Source of the DNA: a virus
IMG/VR virus record: IMGVR_UViG_3300032316_000961
Coordinates: 1-26,772 of that record
Reading direction: 5' to 3' (one strand)
DNA length: 26,772 nt
A program made the translations under genes and the position numbers. Below the pieces are notes generated by a model. The model searched no databases and was not told where the DNA came from. It saw only the letters and a list, made by a program, of their open reading frames with translations. Below are positions 1-7,019 of the stretch, in pieces (position 1 is the first letter of the stretch; the number at the start of each line of letters is the position of its first letter).

Positions 1-172
1 GGATCCGGAAAATCTTATTTGTCAATCCCACCCAAACGCCAAGAATCTGCGCAATAATAAACATTAGGATTGAGTCGGTGTGCTGGATGCGGTTGCTGTA
101 ATACAGCCAGCCTACACCGACCATAAGGCCGACCAGGATCACGGTAGTCGCGGTGTAGGCGTAGGTTCTCAT
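1..172 (-). CDS. Holin-like two-helix membrane protein (truncated by window edge)
   Basis: Reading leftward from an ATG at 172-170, an open frame of at least 57 codons runs off the window. The visible protein has two hydrophobic segments, roughly residues 8-24 and 37-52, separated by a short polar loop (SNRIQHTDS). Small proteins of two or three helices next to lysis genes are commonly holins, which permeabilise the inner membrane at lysis. The start overlaps the stop of the upstream minus-strand gene in an ATGA arrangement, so the two are probably translationally coupled. The endolysin diverges 300 bases away, which supports a lysis role. There is no motif specific to a holin family and the C-terminus is not visible, so the function is inferred from topology and position only. 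Confidence 0.6.
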   Translation of the reverse strand, partial: MRTYAYTATTVILVGLMVGVGWLYYSNRIQHTDSILMFIIAQILGVWVGLTNKIFRI

Positions 173-486
173 AGTCCAGGAAAAAGACCTCTTAGGAGAC
201 CACCTACGAACCGGCCTCTTCGCTCTGCTCTGTCTGCTCTGGCTGTTCTGGCTTGTTGACATGAATCGAGATAGATTGAGGCACGGGCGAGTCTCTCCAG
301 CTTCAAATCGACTGAATCCAGCCGGTGCCTTGTACTATCAAATTTAGCACTATACAAAGAATCTTGTTGGATTCTGTTTAGACGAGTCTTTCGTTGTAAG
401 TTTATCTCACTTTTGCTTGACTCCCGAAAATCCAGCCAGTAGTTAATTGCGACTACCAGCACCAGTGCAGCGATTACTATTCTCAT
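169..486 (-). CDS. Small anchored helical protein, possible inner-membrane spanin
   Basis: This 105-residue protein begins with one hydrophobic segment (about residues 2-18, IVIAALVLVVAINYWL) followed by a long charged, probably helical region rich in R, K, E, D and S. It ends in a basic, glycine-containing tail. One N-terminal anchor plus a periplasmic helical domain is the topology of phage i-spanins (Rz-like), which help disrupt the outer membrane after endolysin action. It is followed by the holin-like gene with a 3-base overlap and lies 11 bases from the divergent endolysin start. A TAAATTTG box sits 4 bases upstream of its ATG. No o-spanin lipoprotein is visible in the window. It could equally be an unrelated membrane protein. 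Confidence 0.55.
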   Translation of the reverse strand: MRIVIAALVLVVAINYWLDFRESSKSEINLQRKTRLNRIQQDSLYSAKFDSTRHRLDSVDLKLERLARASIYLDSCQQARTARADRAERRGRFVGGLLRGLFPGL

Positions 487-490
487 AACT

Positions 491-498
491 CAAATTTA
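491..498 (-). promoter_or_regulatory. Putative -7 box of a leaderless minus-strand promoter
   Basis: On the minus strand TAAATTTG matches the Bacteroidota -7 consensus TAnnTTTG and is followed by 4 bases (AGTT) and then the ATG of the spanin-like gene. I see no clear TTG at the -33 distance. The same 4-base spacing recurs at several other genes in this window. Confidence 0.4.
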
Positions 499-947
499 TG
501 CTATCAGCCAAAGATTGCCTACGAAAATACGGACCCCCTGCCGCAGACAACCCATTTATGACCCTCTGGGATGTACCATTGGCCCTCGAAATCGGAGTAA
601 TCCCGAAAAAAATCTACTGCAACCGAGACCTGGTACAGCCACTCACGGCTGCATTTCAGGCTCTGATTCAGACCGGCCATTTTGCGGAACTGCTGACCTG
701 GGATGGCTGCTTCAATATCCGCAATGTGCGCGGCAAGTCCAGCCCGAGCCTGCACTCCTGGGGAGTAGCTATCGACATGAATGCCGCTAACAACCCTCTC
801 GGCCTGACACGGGAGCAAATCATTGCCCGTGGTCTGAAGCCCTTCTCTCCCGGCTTCCTCTCCTGCTTCCGCTCCAACGGATTCGACTGCGGTGCCGACT
901 GGACATCGCGGCCCGACTTTATGCACTTCCAACTTGCCCGAATATGA
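498..947 (+). CDS. Endolysin, M15-family D-Ala-D-Ala-type peptidase
   Basis: This 149-residue protein matches the Peptidase_M15_4 type (L-Ala-D-Glu or D-Ala-D-Ala peptidases), zinc enzymes that cut peptidoglycan stem peptides. The zinc-site pattern is visible: SLHSWGVAIDMN gives H86 and D93, and DFMHFQ near the C-terminus gives D140 and H143. The intervening NPLG and FSPGFLSCFRSNGF segments are also typical. No signal peptide is seen, so release would depend on a holin, and a holin-like gene lies on the opposite strand. Length is normal for a single-domain phage endolysin and there is no wall-binding domain. Its stop overlaps the next ATG (ATGA, 944-947). Confidence 0.9.
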   Translation: MLSAKDCLRKYGPPAADNPFMTLWDVPLALEIGVIPKKIYCNRDLVQPLTAAFQALIQTGHFAELLTWDGCFNIRNVRGKSSPSLHSWGVAIDMNAANNPLGLTREQIIARGLKPFSPGFLSCFRSNGFDCGADWTSRPDFMHFQLARI

Positions 948-1111
948 CCAATTACGAAGGCTACGCGATTTTCCCAAGTTGCAACTGCCCGGACATCGTG
1001 TGCGTCCAGAAGCACGGTGCCGGCTACAATGACATCATCTTTGTCGAGGACATAAAAAAGGCCATCGAGGTCATCGATTACCTGACCTTGCCGGACTTTC
1101 CGCAGAACTAG
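944..1111 (+). CDS. Small hypothetical protein downstream of endolysin
   Basis: This open frame of 55 residues starts with an ATG that overlaps the endolysin stop (ATGA), so it is likely translationally coupled. The protein begins MTNYEGYAIFPSCNCPD and has three cysteines in its first 20 residues, then an acidic/hydrophobic stretch (DIIFVEDIKKAIEVIDYL) that looks like one strand and one helix. Its compactness resembles a small regulatory or structural phage protein. I recognise no family. The overlap and sensible composition are the reasons to call it real. Confidence 0.6.
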   Translation: MTNYEGYAIFPSCNCPDIVCVQKHGAGYNDIIFVEDIKKAIEVIDYLTLPDFPQN

Positions 1112-1120
1112 TTATCTTTG
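1088..1120 (+). promoter_or_regulatory. Putative Bacteroidota promoter, leaderless
   Basis: TTG at 1088-1090, a 22-base spacer and TATCTTTG at 1113-1120 match the TTG / TAnnTTTG promoter pattern. Four bases separate the box from the ATG at 1125, so transcription would start at or next to the start codon. Confidence 0.55.
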
Positions 1121-1124
1121 GCTC

Positions 1125-1268
1125 ATGCTAAAAAAAGGATACTCCCAGAAAACCATCTCGAAAAACATATCCACCGAGATGAAAGCCGGACGGCCGCAGA
1201 AGCAGGCCGTTGCCATCGCTTTATCTGTCGCTAAAAAGGCCAAAAAGAAGGCGAAAAAGAAGATGTGA
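1125..1268 (+). CDS. Small basic protein, DUF6496-like
   Basis: This 47-residue, very lysine-rich protein contains the core QKQAVAIALSVAKKAKKK, resembling the short basic proteins with a K-Q-A-[VI]-A-I-A-L-S motif found in many phages (DUF6496-like). These are of unknown function; the charge suggests nucleic acid or virion association. The sequence shows a weak helix-forming N-terminal half and a poly-basic tail ending KKKM. It lies directly behind a promoter-like TATCTTTG with a 4-base gap and just upstream of the terminase genes. It is not coupled to its neighbours (13 bases after the preceding stop). Confidence 0.65.
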   Translation: MLKKGYSQKTISKNISTEMKAGRPQKQAVAIALSVAKKAKKKAKKKM

Positions 1269-1311
1269 TAGGTTATAGCAACAAAGCGCAGAAATCATAA
1301 CACGGCACTGC

Positions 1312-1319
1312 TAACTTTG
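1312..1319 (+). promoter_or_regulatory. Possible -7 box upstream of terminase operon
   Basis: TAACTTTG matches TAnnTTTG and lies 24 bases before the GTG start of the terminase small subunit. No TTG is present at the usual -33 distance, so this is weak support for a terminase promoter. Confidence 0.35.
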
Positions 1320-1343
1320 CCGTTGTAACATCGTTTATACATC

Positions 1344-1661
1344 GTGGGTAGTCTGACAAATAAAGGGCGCAACGGTGGCCGACTTTACCGACCTGATAAG
1401 GGCGAAACAGCCAACCCAAACGGCCGGCCAAAAAAGATTCCTGAACTCCGGGAACTGCTCGCCAACGTGCTGTCGGACGAGAAAAACGGTAAGACCGCTG
1501 CCGAGGCAATTTTGGATGCCCTGCGCAGTAAGGCTCTCCGGGGCGATGTCCGGGCTGCTGAACTGCTCCTCGACCGCGCCTACGGTAAGTCAGCCGTGAG
1601 CGTGGATCTGACCGGTGAGGTCAATGTCAACACCGTAATCCGGCCCAAGCCAGTCGAGTGA
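1344..1661 (+). CDS. Terminase small subunit-like protein (DUF5681 type)
   Basis: This 105-residue protein has the N-terminal NPNGRPKK motif followed by a helical region with AAEAILDALRSKALRGDVRAA and LLLDRAYGK, the arrangement of DUF5681-type proteins that commonly precede large terminases. Small terminases recognise packaging sites and deliver DNA to the motor. The only in-frame start I see is GTG at 1344, and there is no Shine-Dalgarno sequence. Its stop TGA overlaps the large-subunit start (GTGATG at 1658-1663), so the two are coupled. The role is inferred from family and position. Confidence 0.75.
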   Translation: MGSLTNKGRNGGRLYRPDKGETANPNGRPKKIPELRELLANVLSDEKNGKTAAEAILDALRSKALRGDVRAAELLLDRAYGKSAVSVDLTGEVNVNTVIRPKPVE

Positions 1662-3043
1662 TGCCATCACTTGACCTTTCCGACCACCGCCTCTGGACGG
1701 CCCAGTACTTGCCAGGCATTACCAATCCCAGAACCTACAACCTGCTGTGGGGTTCGGCCGGCTCCGGCAAGAGCCAGACCATGATCCAGTTTTTTCTCTC
1801 CGAAATCTTCGACACCCAGAGCAACCAAAACCAAACTTTTTTCGTGGTCCGCAAAGTCGCGACTACCATCCGGAACTCGGTCTTTGCGGACTTCAAAAAC
1901 AAGGTGAACGATTGGGGGCTGGAGAAATGGATTCATGCAAAAGCTGCGATGCTCGAGATTCAGTGCGGCACCAACCGCATCGTGTTCATCGGCTGCGACA
2001 ACCCGGAGAAACTCAAGTCGCTGGCCCAAGCTAAGTACATCTGGGTGGAGGAGGCCACCGAACTCAGCTTTGATGATTGGACCCAAATCACGCTCCGTCT
2101 CCGGGGTAAGAGTGTCAGCAAGAAGCGATTCTTCGTGACCTTTAACCCCATCAGCGACAGCCACTGGATTAAGCGTGTGTTCTTCGATGAGCGGCACAAG
2201 ATGGAGGCCGACTCGGTGCTGGATATTCACGGCACCTACCAGGACAACATCGACAAGCTGGATGCCGAGTATGTGGCCCGGATGGAAGCCCTCGAGGTCA
2301 TCAATCCAACGATGCACCAGATTTACGCTCTCGGCCAGTGGGGAGTGTGGGATCGGGAGTCGCTCTTCTGCCAGCACTTTGATGAGAAACACCACGTTGT
2401 GGATGGCGAAATCAAGGCTCATCCGGATTACGAACTCTACCTCAGCTTCGACTTCAACGTAACGAATACCTGCGTGCTATTCCAGTTCATCCGCAACACC
2501 GAAAAACACGCAACCCTCGCGCACATCAACGTGCTGAAATGCTACCGCATCGGTGACCTGGTGCAACTCTGCCAGACGGTGCGCATGGAGTACCCGGGCC
2601 TGCGCTACATCATCAACGGAGACCCGGCCGGCCGGAGTCGCTCGGCTCTGACCCATGGAAACCAGAGTGCTTACCAGATCATAAGCACCCAGCTGAACAT
2701 CGCAACCGAGCAGCTTCAGGTGATGGCCTCGGCACCGAGCCACTTTGCAACCAAGGTCATCAGCGACCTGGTGTTCCAGAAATGCGTGGTCCGAATCAGC
2801 AAGACATACTGCGGTGTGCCAAAGCAACTGGCCTACACGCCAACCGGGATGGCCTACGGTGACCTAATCAGCGATTTCAAGGAGGCCAAGGTAGACCGCA
2901 TCGTCAGCCTGGACCCGTGGAAGAAGAAGAACCCGGACAAGTCGCATGCTCTGGATGCCTACCGCTACTTCATCTTCACGAACTTTCGCGACATTGCTGC
3001 CGATTACAACCTCTCTAAATTCGGGGTTGATGGATTCGATTAG
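1661..3043 (+). CDS. terL: Terminase large subunit
   Basis: This 460-residue protein (from ATG 1661; a GTG at 1658 would add one residue) is the ATPase-nuclease that packages phage DNA. Walker A is GSAGSGKS at residues 31-38, Walker B is YIWVEEA at 126-132 ending in two glutamates, and the coupling motif FNP is at 161-163. The RNase H-like nuclease acids are visible as SFDFN (D264), INGDP (D321) and SHALDAYRY (D432). All expected motifs are present and length is normal. The start overlaps the small-subunit stop (TGATG). It is followed by a perfect-spacing promoter for the next block, overlapping its last codons. Confidence 0.96.
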   Translation: MPSLDLSDHRLWTAQYLPGITNPRTYNLLWGSAGSGKSQTMIQFFLSEIFDTQSNQNQTFFVVRKVATTIRNSVFADFKNKVNDWGLEKWIHAKAAMLEIQCGTNRIVFIGCDNPEKLKSLAQAKYIWVEEATELSFDDWTQITLRLRGKSVSKKRFFVTFNPISDSHWIKRVFFDERHKMEADSVLDIHGTYQDNIDKLDAEYVARMEALEVINPTMHQIYALGQWGVWDRESLFCQHFDEKHHVVDGEIKAHPDYELYLSFDFNVTNTCVLFQFIRNTEKHATLAHINVLKCYRIGDLVQLCQTVRMEYPGLRYIINGDPAGRSRSALTHGNQSAYQIISTQLNIATEQLQVMASAPSHFATKVISDLVFQKCVVRISKTYCGVPKQLAYTPTGMAYGDLISDFKEAKVDRIVSLDPWKKKNPDKSHALDAYRYFIFTNFRDIAADYNLSKFGVDGFD

Positions 3044-3056
3044 TTTCTTACTTTTG
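3027..3056 (+). promoter_or_regulatory. Strong putative Bacteroidota promoter, leaderless
   Basis: TTG at 3027-3029, a 19-base spacer and TACTTTTG at 3049-3056 fit the Bacteroidota consensus closely. The ATG follows after 4 bases (3061). The promoter overlaps the terL 3' end and would drive the tail block. Confidence 0.65.
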
Positions 3057-3060
3057 CGTT

Positions 3061-3465
3061 ATGGCATGCAATGACTGCTCCTCCTGCTACCCACTCTGCG
3101 ACCTGGTCATCAGTTGCGCTCAAGTGGTGTTCGTGACCGTGCCGCCAGCCTACACCGGAGAGACAATCAACCTGCGACTGGTCAACGGCCGCAATCACGT
3201 TGCCATCATCCCTGGGCTTTTTGTGACCTCGGGAGTGGTGGAGTTCAATGCCGTGGATGAGTTGCCGGAAGCCTTTCTGAACCCCTACGGTGGACCGTTC
3301 ACTCTCCAGTTCTTCGACCCGGTTCTCCTGAACCCGATTGAGTTCACCGCCAAGGATGCCAAGCCATACTCCTGCGTTACGTTCCACGTGGAACAGACTA
3401 CTGGGAGCGACACCACCGATGCCATTATCAACGCATTCAATGACACCATTGCGACACCTTACTGA
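3061..3465 (+). CDS. Hypothetical probable structural protein with Cys-rich N-terminus
   Basis: I do not recognise this 134-residue protein. Its N-terminus is unusually cysteine rich (C3, C6, C9, C13 and C19; spacing CxxCxxCxxxC), followed by strand-rich sequence such as QVVFVTVPPAY and INLRLVNGRNHVAII, which looks like a beta-sandwich. It lies between terL and the tail genes and has its own promoter, so a small virion component (head-tail joining or tail) is plausible. The gene contains a 14-base perfect palindrome resembling parS at 3381-3394. Its stop overlaps the next start (TGATG). Confidence 0.7.
   Translation: MACNDCSSCYPLCDLVISCAQVVFVTVPPAYTGETINLRLVNGRNHVAIIPGLFVTSGVVEFNAVDELPEAFLNPYGGPFTLQFFDPVLLNPIEFTAKDAKPYSCVTFHVEQTTGSDTTDAIINAFNDTIATPY
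3380..3395. promoter_or_regulatory. parS-like palindrome (copy 1)
   Basis: GTTCCACGTGGAAC (3381-3394) is a perfect 14-base palindrome matching the core of chromosomal parS sites (consensus near TGTTCCACGTGGAACA), the binding sequence of ParB partition proteins. The outer left base differs (C rather than T). It lies inside a coding region. A second, perfect 16-base copy is at 18382-18397. Confidence 0.5.
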
Positions 3466-3782
3466 TGAATTTACTACTAGTTGCGGTGGCAAGCGCAGAG
3501 GGTGCTGCCTCATTGTGCCTATTGTCACTGATGACGGCTGCGCTATCATTGTTCATCGATTACTGCCTGGATCATCACCCGATTGGAATCTGGTACTTGC
3601 GCTGGCTAAAAAGCCTGCCCGAAAACATCGCAAAGCCTCTCGGTGAGTGCATCTACTGCTCCGGCAGCTGGCTGCACCTGGGCATCGTCTTTCTTGTCTC
3701 TGATTATTCTCTATGCGATTCCTTGATTTCTTTAGGCGCAAACCACCTATTCCTCCGGCTGACCCGTATGCTGAAGCCATAG
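3465..3782 (+). CDS. Small membrane protein with CxxC
   Basis: This 105-residue protein starts at an ATG overlapping the previous stop. It has an N-terminal hydrophobic stretch (residues 1-30), a polar middle (HHPIGIWYLRWLKSLPENIAKPLG), then ECIYCSGSW with C62 and C65 leading into a second hydrophobic segment (about 69-80). The CxxC immediately before a membrane helix resembles small phage and bacterial membrane proteins of unknown role. The last 70 bases overlap the start of the following gene. The function is unknown; possible roles are membrane anchoring of assembly or superinfection exclusion, neither shown by the sequence. Confidence 0.65.
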   Translation: MNLLLVAVASAEGAASLCLLSLMTAALSLFIDYCLDHHPIGIWYLRWLKSLPENIAKPLGECIYCSGSWLHLGIVFLVSDYSLCDSLISLGANHLFLRLTRMLKP

Positions 3783-4462
3783 ACCCGGACAAGCAGTACT
3801 CCAACCCGGAGTATCGCAAGCACTGGGATAGCATCGTCTGGGCATTCAAGTCGGGCGATGTCAACTACTTCTGCTGGAATGATACCATCAAGCTGCCGAT
3901 CGAGCGGATGCACGCAGCCAAAGCCGTGTTTGAAGAGGTCGAGTACCGGCTGAACCCTGACCTGCTCCGTGCTGCTCTTACTAGCATTTATAAGCTGACC
4001 GTTGACCGGAAGCGGTCCGCAGAATCCAGCCTCATTGAGATTGGAAAGGTTGCGGCACTGACCTCGGAAAAGCTGGACATCGCGACCAGTCCGGCCATTG
4101 AATTGAAATTATCCAGCATTTATTACTTCGATGACCGCGAAAACCCATTTGGCTACGATTACCAGTATGCGGCCACTAAAATTGCCAACTGGATGCGAAA
4201 CCAGGATCTCCCTGCTTTTTTTTTGACAAGCCCCAACGCGAAATTTCTGCCGGGTGGGGCCGAATTGCGCAGGATTTCCCAAGACTTTTTCGCAATGATA
4301 AACGGGGAGGCAAACCTCGCGCTGCTGCTGGGGAGTTATCTTTCTACTCTCGACAATTCGGTTCTGCTCGACGCAGATACCGCGAGAACCTTATATTTGC
4401 AGAGGGAGTTGGAACAGACCTTGAGAGACTTGTCACTCAATCAGCCTACACCTACTATCTAG
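3713..4462 (+). CDS. Tail assembly chaperone-like protein, short form
   Basis: This 249-residue protein is read entirely in frame 0. It sits directly upstream of the tape measure gene, where siphoviruses encode tail-assembly chaperones (lambda G/GT type) that coat the tape measure during assembly. The protein is mostly helical in appearance, with no recognisable catalytic motif. At codons 169-170 the message has a run of nine T (4216-4224) followed by a GC-rich stem-loop, the signature of -1 frameshifting, and the -1 frame runs to 4518, just inside the tape measure gene. It starts at an ATG within the 3' end of the upstream membrane protein gene. The role is inferred from position and the frameshift signal rather than sequence similarity. 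Confidence 0.75.
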   Translation: MRFLDFFRRKPPIPPADPYAEAIDPDKQYSNPEYRKHWDSIVWAFKSGDVNYFCWNDTIKLPIERMHAAKAVFEEVEYRLNPDLLRAALTSIYKLTVDRKRSAESSLIEIGKVAALTSEKLDIATSPAIELKLSSIYYFDDRENPFGYDYQYAATKIANWMRNQDLPAFFLTSPNAKFLPGGAELRRISQDFFAMINGEANLALLLGSYLSTLDNSVLLDADTARTLYLQRELEQTLRDLSLNQPTPTI

Positions 4463-4518
4463 CCTACGATCACTGGCTAGAGGCGCAACGCAAAAAAGCC
4501 CAGCAAAGCCATGGCTAA
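3713..4518 (+). CDS. Tail assembly chaperone-like protein, -1 frameshifted long form (predicted)
   Basis: Slippage by -1 at T-TTT-TTT (4216-4222) would join residues 1-170 to 98 residues read in the -1 frame (4222-4518), giving 268 residues. The -1 frame has no ATG, GTG or TTG codon between its previous stop (4177-4179) and its end, so it cannot be started independently by a usual codon. Its last part (DLERLVTQSAYTYYLAYDHW, then LEAQRKKAQQSHG) has good protein character and continues past the frame-0 stop. It ends 8 bases inside the tape measure gene, as GT-type extensions do. The stretch just after the slip is arginine- and glycine-rich, less protein-like, so the exact slip site is not certain. 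Confidence 0.55.
4216..4260 (+). promoter_or_regulatory. Programmed -1 frameshift signal: T tract plus stem-loop
   Basis: The heptamer T-TTT-TTT (4216-4222) is in the correct reading phase for X-XXY-YYZ slippage, within nine consecutive T. After a 7-base spacer, GCCCCA (4230-4235) can pair with TGGGGC (4255-4260), a six-base-pair GC-rich stem at the standard distance for a stimulatory structure. Confidence 0.6.
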
Positions 4519-6934
4519 TTTATCGACCAATCAAATCACGGTTCAGTATGTCATCGATGACAGCCAGATTCGTGGTATTACTAACTCGTTCGGCACCCTT
4601 ACCAAAGAGGAGAAGGAAGCCATTCTGCAAGCCAAAAAGCTGAATGAAGAACTGAAGCGCACCTCATCGGAAGGCTCGAACAACATCAATAAAATGGGCC
4701 AGCAGATGAATGGCCTGGGAGGCGTTGCCAAGTCAGTTGGTGGCCTTATTGCCGGAGCATTCACACTAGGAGCGATAAAGCAGTTCACTCAAGAGGTCAT
4801 CAATACTACGGCCAAGTTTGAAAACTACCAGAGGGTGCTGAACTTCACGGCCGGATCGCAAAAGCAGGGTGCCATGTCGATGGCTTTCCTCCAGCAGACC
4901 AGCCAAAAACTCGGCATTTCTCTGGAGGCTTCTGTCGATGGATTCGTCAAGTTGAGCGGTGCGACAAAGCAGGCAGGTCTGAGCAATGACCAGACCCGGA
5001 AGATTTTTGAAAACGTATCCAAAGCGGTCTCTGCATTCGGGTTGAGTTCGGAAGATGCCAAGGGAGTGTTTTTGGCACTTGGACAAATCATGTCCAAAGG
5101 CACGGTGCAAGCCGAAGAATTGCGCGGCCAGATAGGTGAGCGCATACCGGGTGCTTTCGCAATCGCGGCCAAATCAATCGGAGTAACCGAGCGCGAACTA
5201 AACAAACTGCTGGAGGGTGGCAAAGTGGTATCGAAAGACTTCATTCTGCCGTTCACAGAGCAGTTAGCCAAAGCCACCGCAGAGGCAGGAGGCGCGAATG
5301 GTCTGGCTCAAAACATTGCGAGAATCGGAAATGCGTTTGATGTTTTGCAGACACGGTTGGGCCGTCAATTTCTGCCGCAAATCAACCAGATAGGAGGCGC
5401 ACTGGAGAAGGCTTTATTTTTCGCAAATCAATTCCTGGAGACCTCTGCCGACCGAGAGGCCACCGACAACATGAAAGCCTACGAGTCGGCAACTCGTCAA
5501 GCTGCCAAAGCATCCAACGATGCACTAAAGGCTTCCATCGTCAATGCCAACGCCAACATTCGCGCTCTAGAGGCCGATTATAAACTGCAAGCCGACATCA
5601 TTGCGGCCGATGGTAAGTTGACAGATGCCGAGAAAGAGCAAGCCGATTTACTCGCGGCTAAAATCCTAAAAACTCAGGCTTTCCGCGATGGCCTTTTCGC
5701 TGTTTACCAGCAGCGGCTCAAGGATGAGGAACTGAATAGTCAAAGTGTGGCTACCGCAGAGGAGCAAGCCAAGCTGGATAAGAAGGCTTACGATCAGCGG
5801 CTGAAAATGCTGGACCTGATTCGTCAGATTCAAATCACCGAAGCCGAGATGATTGGCAACCGTGCCGGAGAGTTCGCGGCTGAGCGGAGGTATGCGGAAG
5901 AGGTTTATAACCTTACGGTCGAATACAGCAAGAAAAACATCGGCATATTGGCTGAAGAGGTCAAGCTGAAGAAGTCTCTCCGGGATAGGGCGGTGCAGGA
6001 TTTCAAGACTGCCCAGGCTCTTGAGTTCATGGAAATCAAGGTCGGCTCTGAACGGACTAAAAAGCAGAAGGAGCAGGACGATAAAGAGATGGAAGAACTC
6101 CATAAGGCTGGCGTCGACCGGATGCTGGCATGGTCAAAGCAGTATGAGGCCGACCAAAAATTTCTGCGCGACAAGGCTGTGGAAGAAACTAAAAAGGCCG
6201 AGGAACTAAAGCAGGAGTATATCACGCAGAGTCTTGAACTGGCTCAGACTCTTTTTACCGGCTTTACCAACCTATATAAGCAAGGGCTGGATGCACAACT
6301 CAACAGCATTGAGAAAAGATACGATGAAGAAATAAGACTGGCCGGTGACAACGAGCAGAAGGTAATGGAGTTGAACGAGAAGAAGAGACAAGCGGAAAAG
6401 GAGATCAAGACCAAGCAATTCAGAGCCGACCAGATCAATGCCGTTGCCAACGTGCTTTTCCAATCGGCCCCTCAGATTGTCAAGTATTCAGTTACAGCAC
6501 CACCTCTGGCCGCGATAGTTGCCGCGATTGCAGCTGCACAGACCGGGTTCATATTGGCGCAGCCGGTGCCGGAGTTTGCGAAAGGTACCAGAGGCAAGGC
6601 CCACAAGGGTAAGGCGATAGTCGGTGAGGAGGGCCGCGAACTTGTGGTCACGGAGTCGGGGAAGACCTACCTCACTCCTGGCACTGCGAGTCTGGTGGAT
6701 TTCAAAGAGCGGTCGCACATTTTGCCGGCCGACATTACCGAAAGGATGATGGGCAGCTACTACGCCAACCGCACAGATGCATACAACACCAAGTCCAGCA
6801 ACCAACTGGAGCGCATTGCTGGGCTTCTCGAGAACATGCCGGTTCACGCTCTGGAGTTGAATGAGCGCGGATTTGAGAAATTCATACGGACTCCGAGGCG
6901 TAGCACCAAGATACTGAATGCCAGAAATGGTTAA
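4511..6934 (+). CDS. Tail tape measure protein
   Basis: This 807-residue protein sets tail length and is threaded through the tail tube. Residues about 100-260 match the tape-measure N-terminal domain, with the diagnostic LGQIMSKGTVQAEELRGQIG followed by ERIPGAFAIAAKSIGVTER and LLEGGKVVSKDFILPF. A hydrophobic GGLIAGAFTLGAI lies near residue 80. Residues about 330-640 are long charged coiled coil, and a hydrophobic alanine-rich segment (AAIVAAIAAAQTGFIL) follows. The C-terminal part has EFAKGTRG and GEEGRELVV, typical of these proteins. At roughly 0.15 nm per residue it suggests a tail near 120 nm (inference). A rho-independent terminator follows. Confidence 0.95.
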   Translation: MANLSTNQITVQYVIDDSQIRGITNSFGTLTKEEKEAILQAKKLNEELKRTSSEGSNNINKMGQQMNGLGGVAKSVGGLIAGAFTLGAIKQFTQEVINTTAKFENYQRVLNFTAGSQKQGAMSMAFLQQTSQKLGISLEASVDGFVKLSGATKQAGLSNDQTRKIFENVSKAVSAFGLSSEDAKGVFLALGQIMSKGTVQAEELRGQIGERIPGAFAIAAKSIGVTERELNKLLEGGKVVSKDFILPFTEQLAKATAEAGGANGLAQNIARIGNAFDVLQTRLGRQFLPQINQIGGALEKALFFANQFLETSADREATDNMKAYESATRQAAKASNDALKASIVNANANIRALEADYKLQADIIAADGKLTDAEKEQADLLAAKILKTQAFRDGLFAVYQQRLKDEELNSQSVATAEEQAKLDKKAYDQRLKMLDLIRQIQITEAEMIGNRAGEFAAERRYAEEVYNLTVEYSKKNIGILAEEVKLKKSLRDRAVQDFKTAQALEFMEIKVGSERTKKQKEQDDKEMEELHKAGVDRMLAWSKQYEADQKFLRDKAVEETKKAEELKQEYITQSLELAQTLFTGFTNLYKQGLDAQLNSIEKRYDEEIRLAGDNEQKVMELNEKKRQAEKEIKTKQFRADQINAVANVLFQSAPQIVKYSVTAPPLAAIVAAIAAAQTGFILAQPVPEFAKGTRGKAHKGKAIVGEEGRELVVTESGKTYLTPGTASLVDFKERSHILPADITERMMGSYYANRTDAYNTKSSNQLERIAGLLENMPVHALELNERGFEKFIRTPRRSTKILNARNG

Positions 6935-6974
6935 GTTTGAGCGATCATTATAGTAGGTAATCATGAAGAGCGAA

Positions 6975-7004
6975 AAGGCCGGAGCAATGCTTCGGTTTTT
7001 TTTT
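6975..7004 (+). terminator. Rho-independent terminator after tape measure gene
   Basis: CCGGAGC (6979-6985), loop AAT, and GCTTCGG (6989-6995) form a seven-pair stem with one G-T pair, followed by nine T (6996-7004). It closes the 3061-6934 block and sits just before the promoter of the next gene. Confidence 0.85.
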
Positions 7005-7007
7005 ACC

Positions 7008-7015
7008 TAAATTTG
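7008..7015 (+). promoter_or_regulatory. Putative -7 box, leaderless, for tail-tip operon
   Basis: TAAATTTG lies 4 bases before the ATG at 7020 and directly behind the terminator, so a new transcript is expected to begin here. No TTG is seen at -33. Confidence 0.5.
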
Positions 7016-7019
7016 ACAC

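Noticed and set aside
1-6. GGATCC (BamHI site) at the exact window start
   Set aside because: Probably chance or where the record was opened; nothing supports a biological end here.
1667-2422. Long open frame antisense to terL (251 codons)
   Set aside because: It is a shadow of a well supported terminase; the antisense composition is typical of reverse-strand reading of GC-rich codons.
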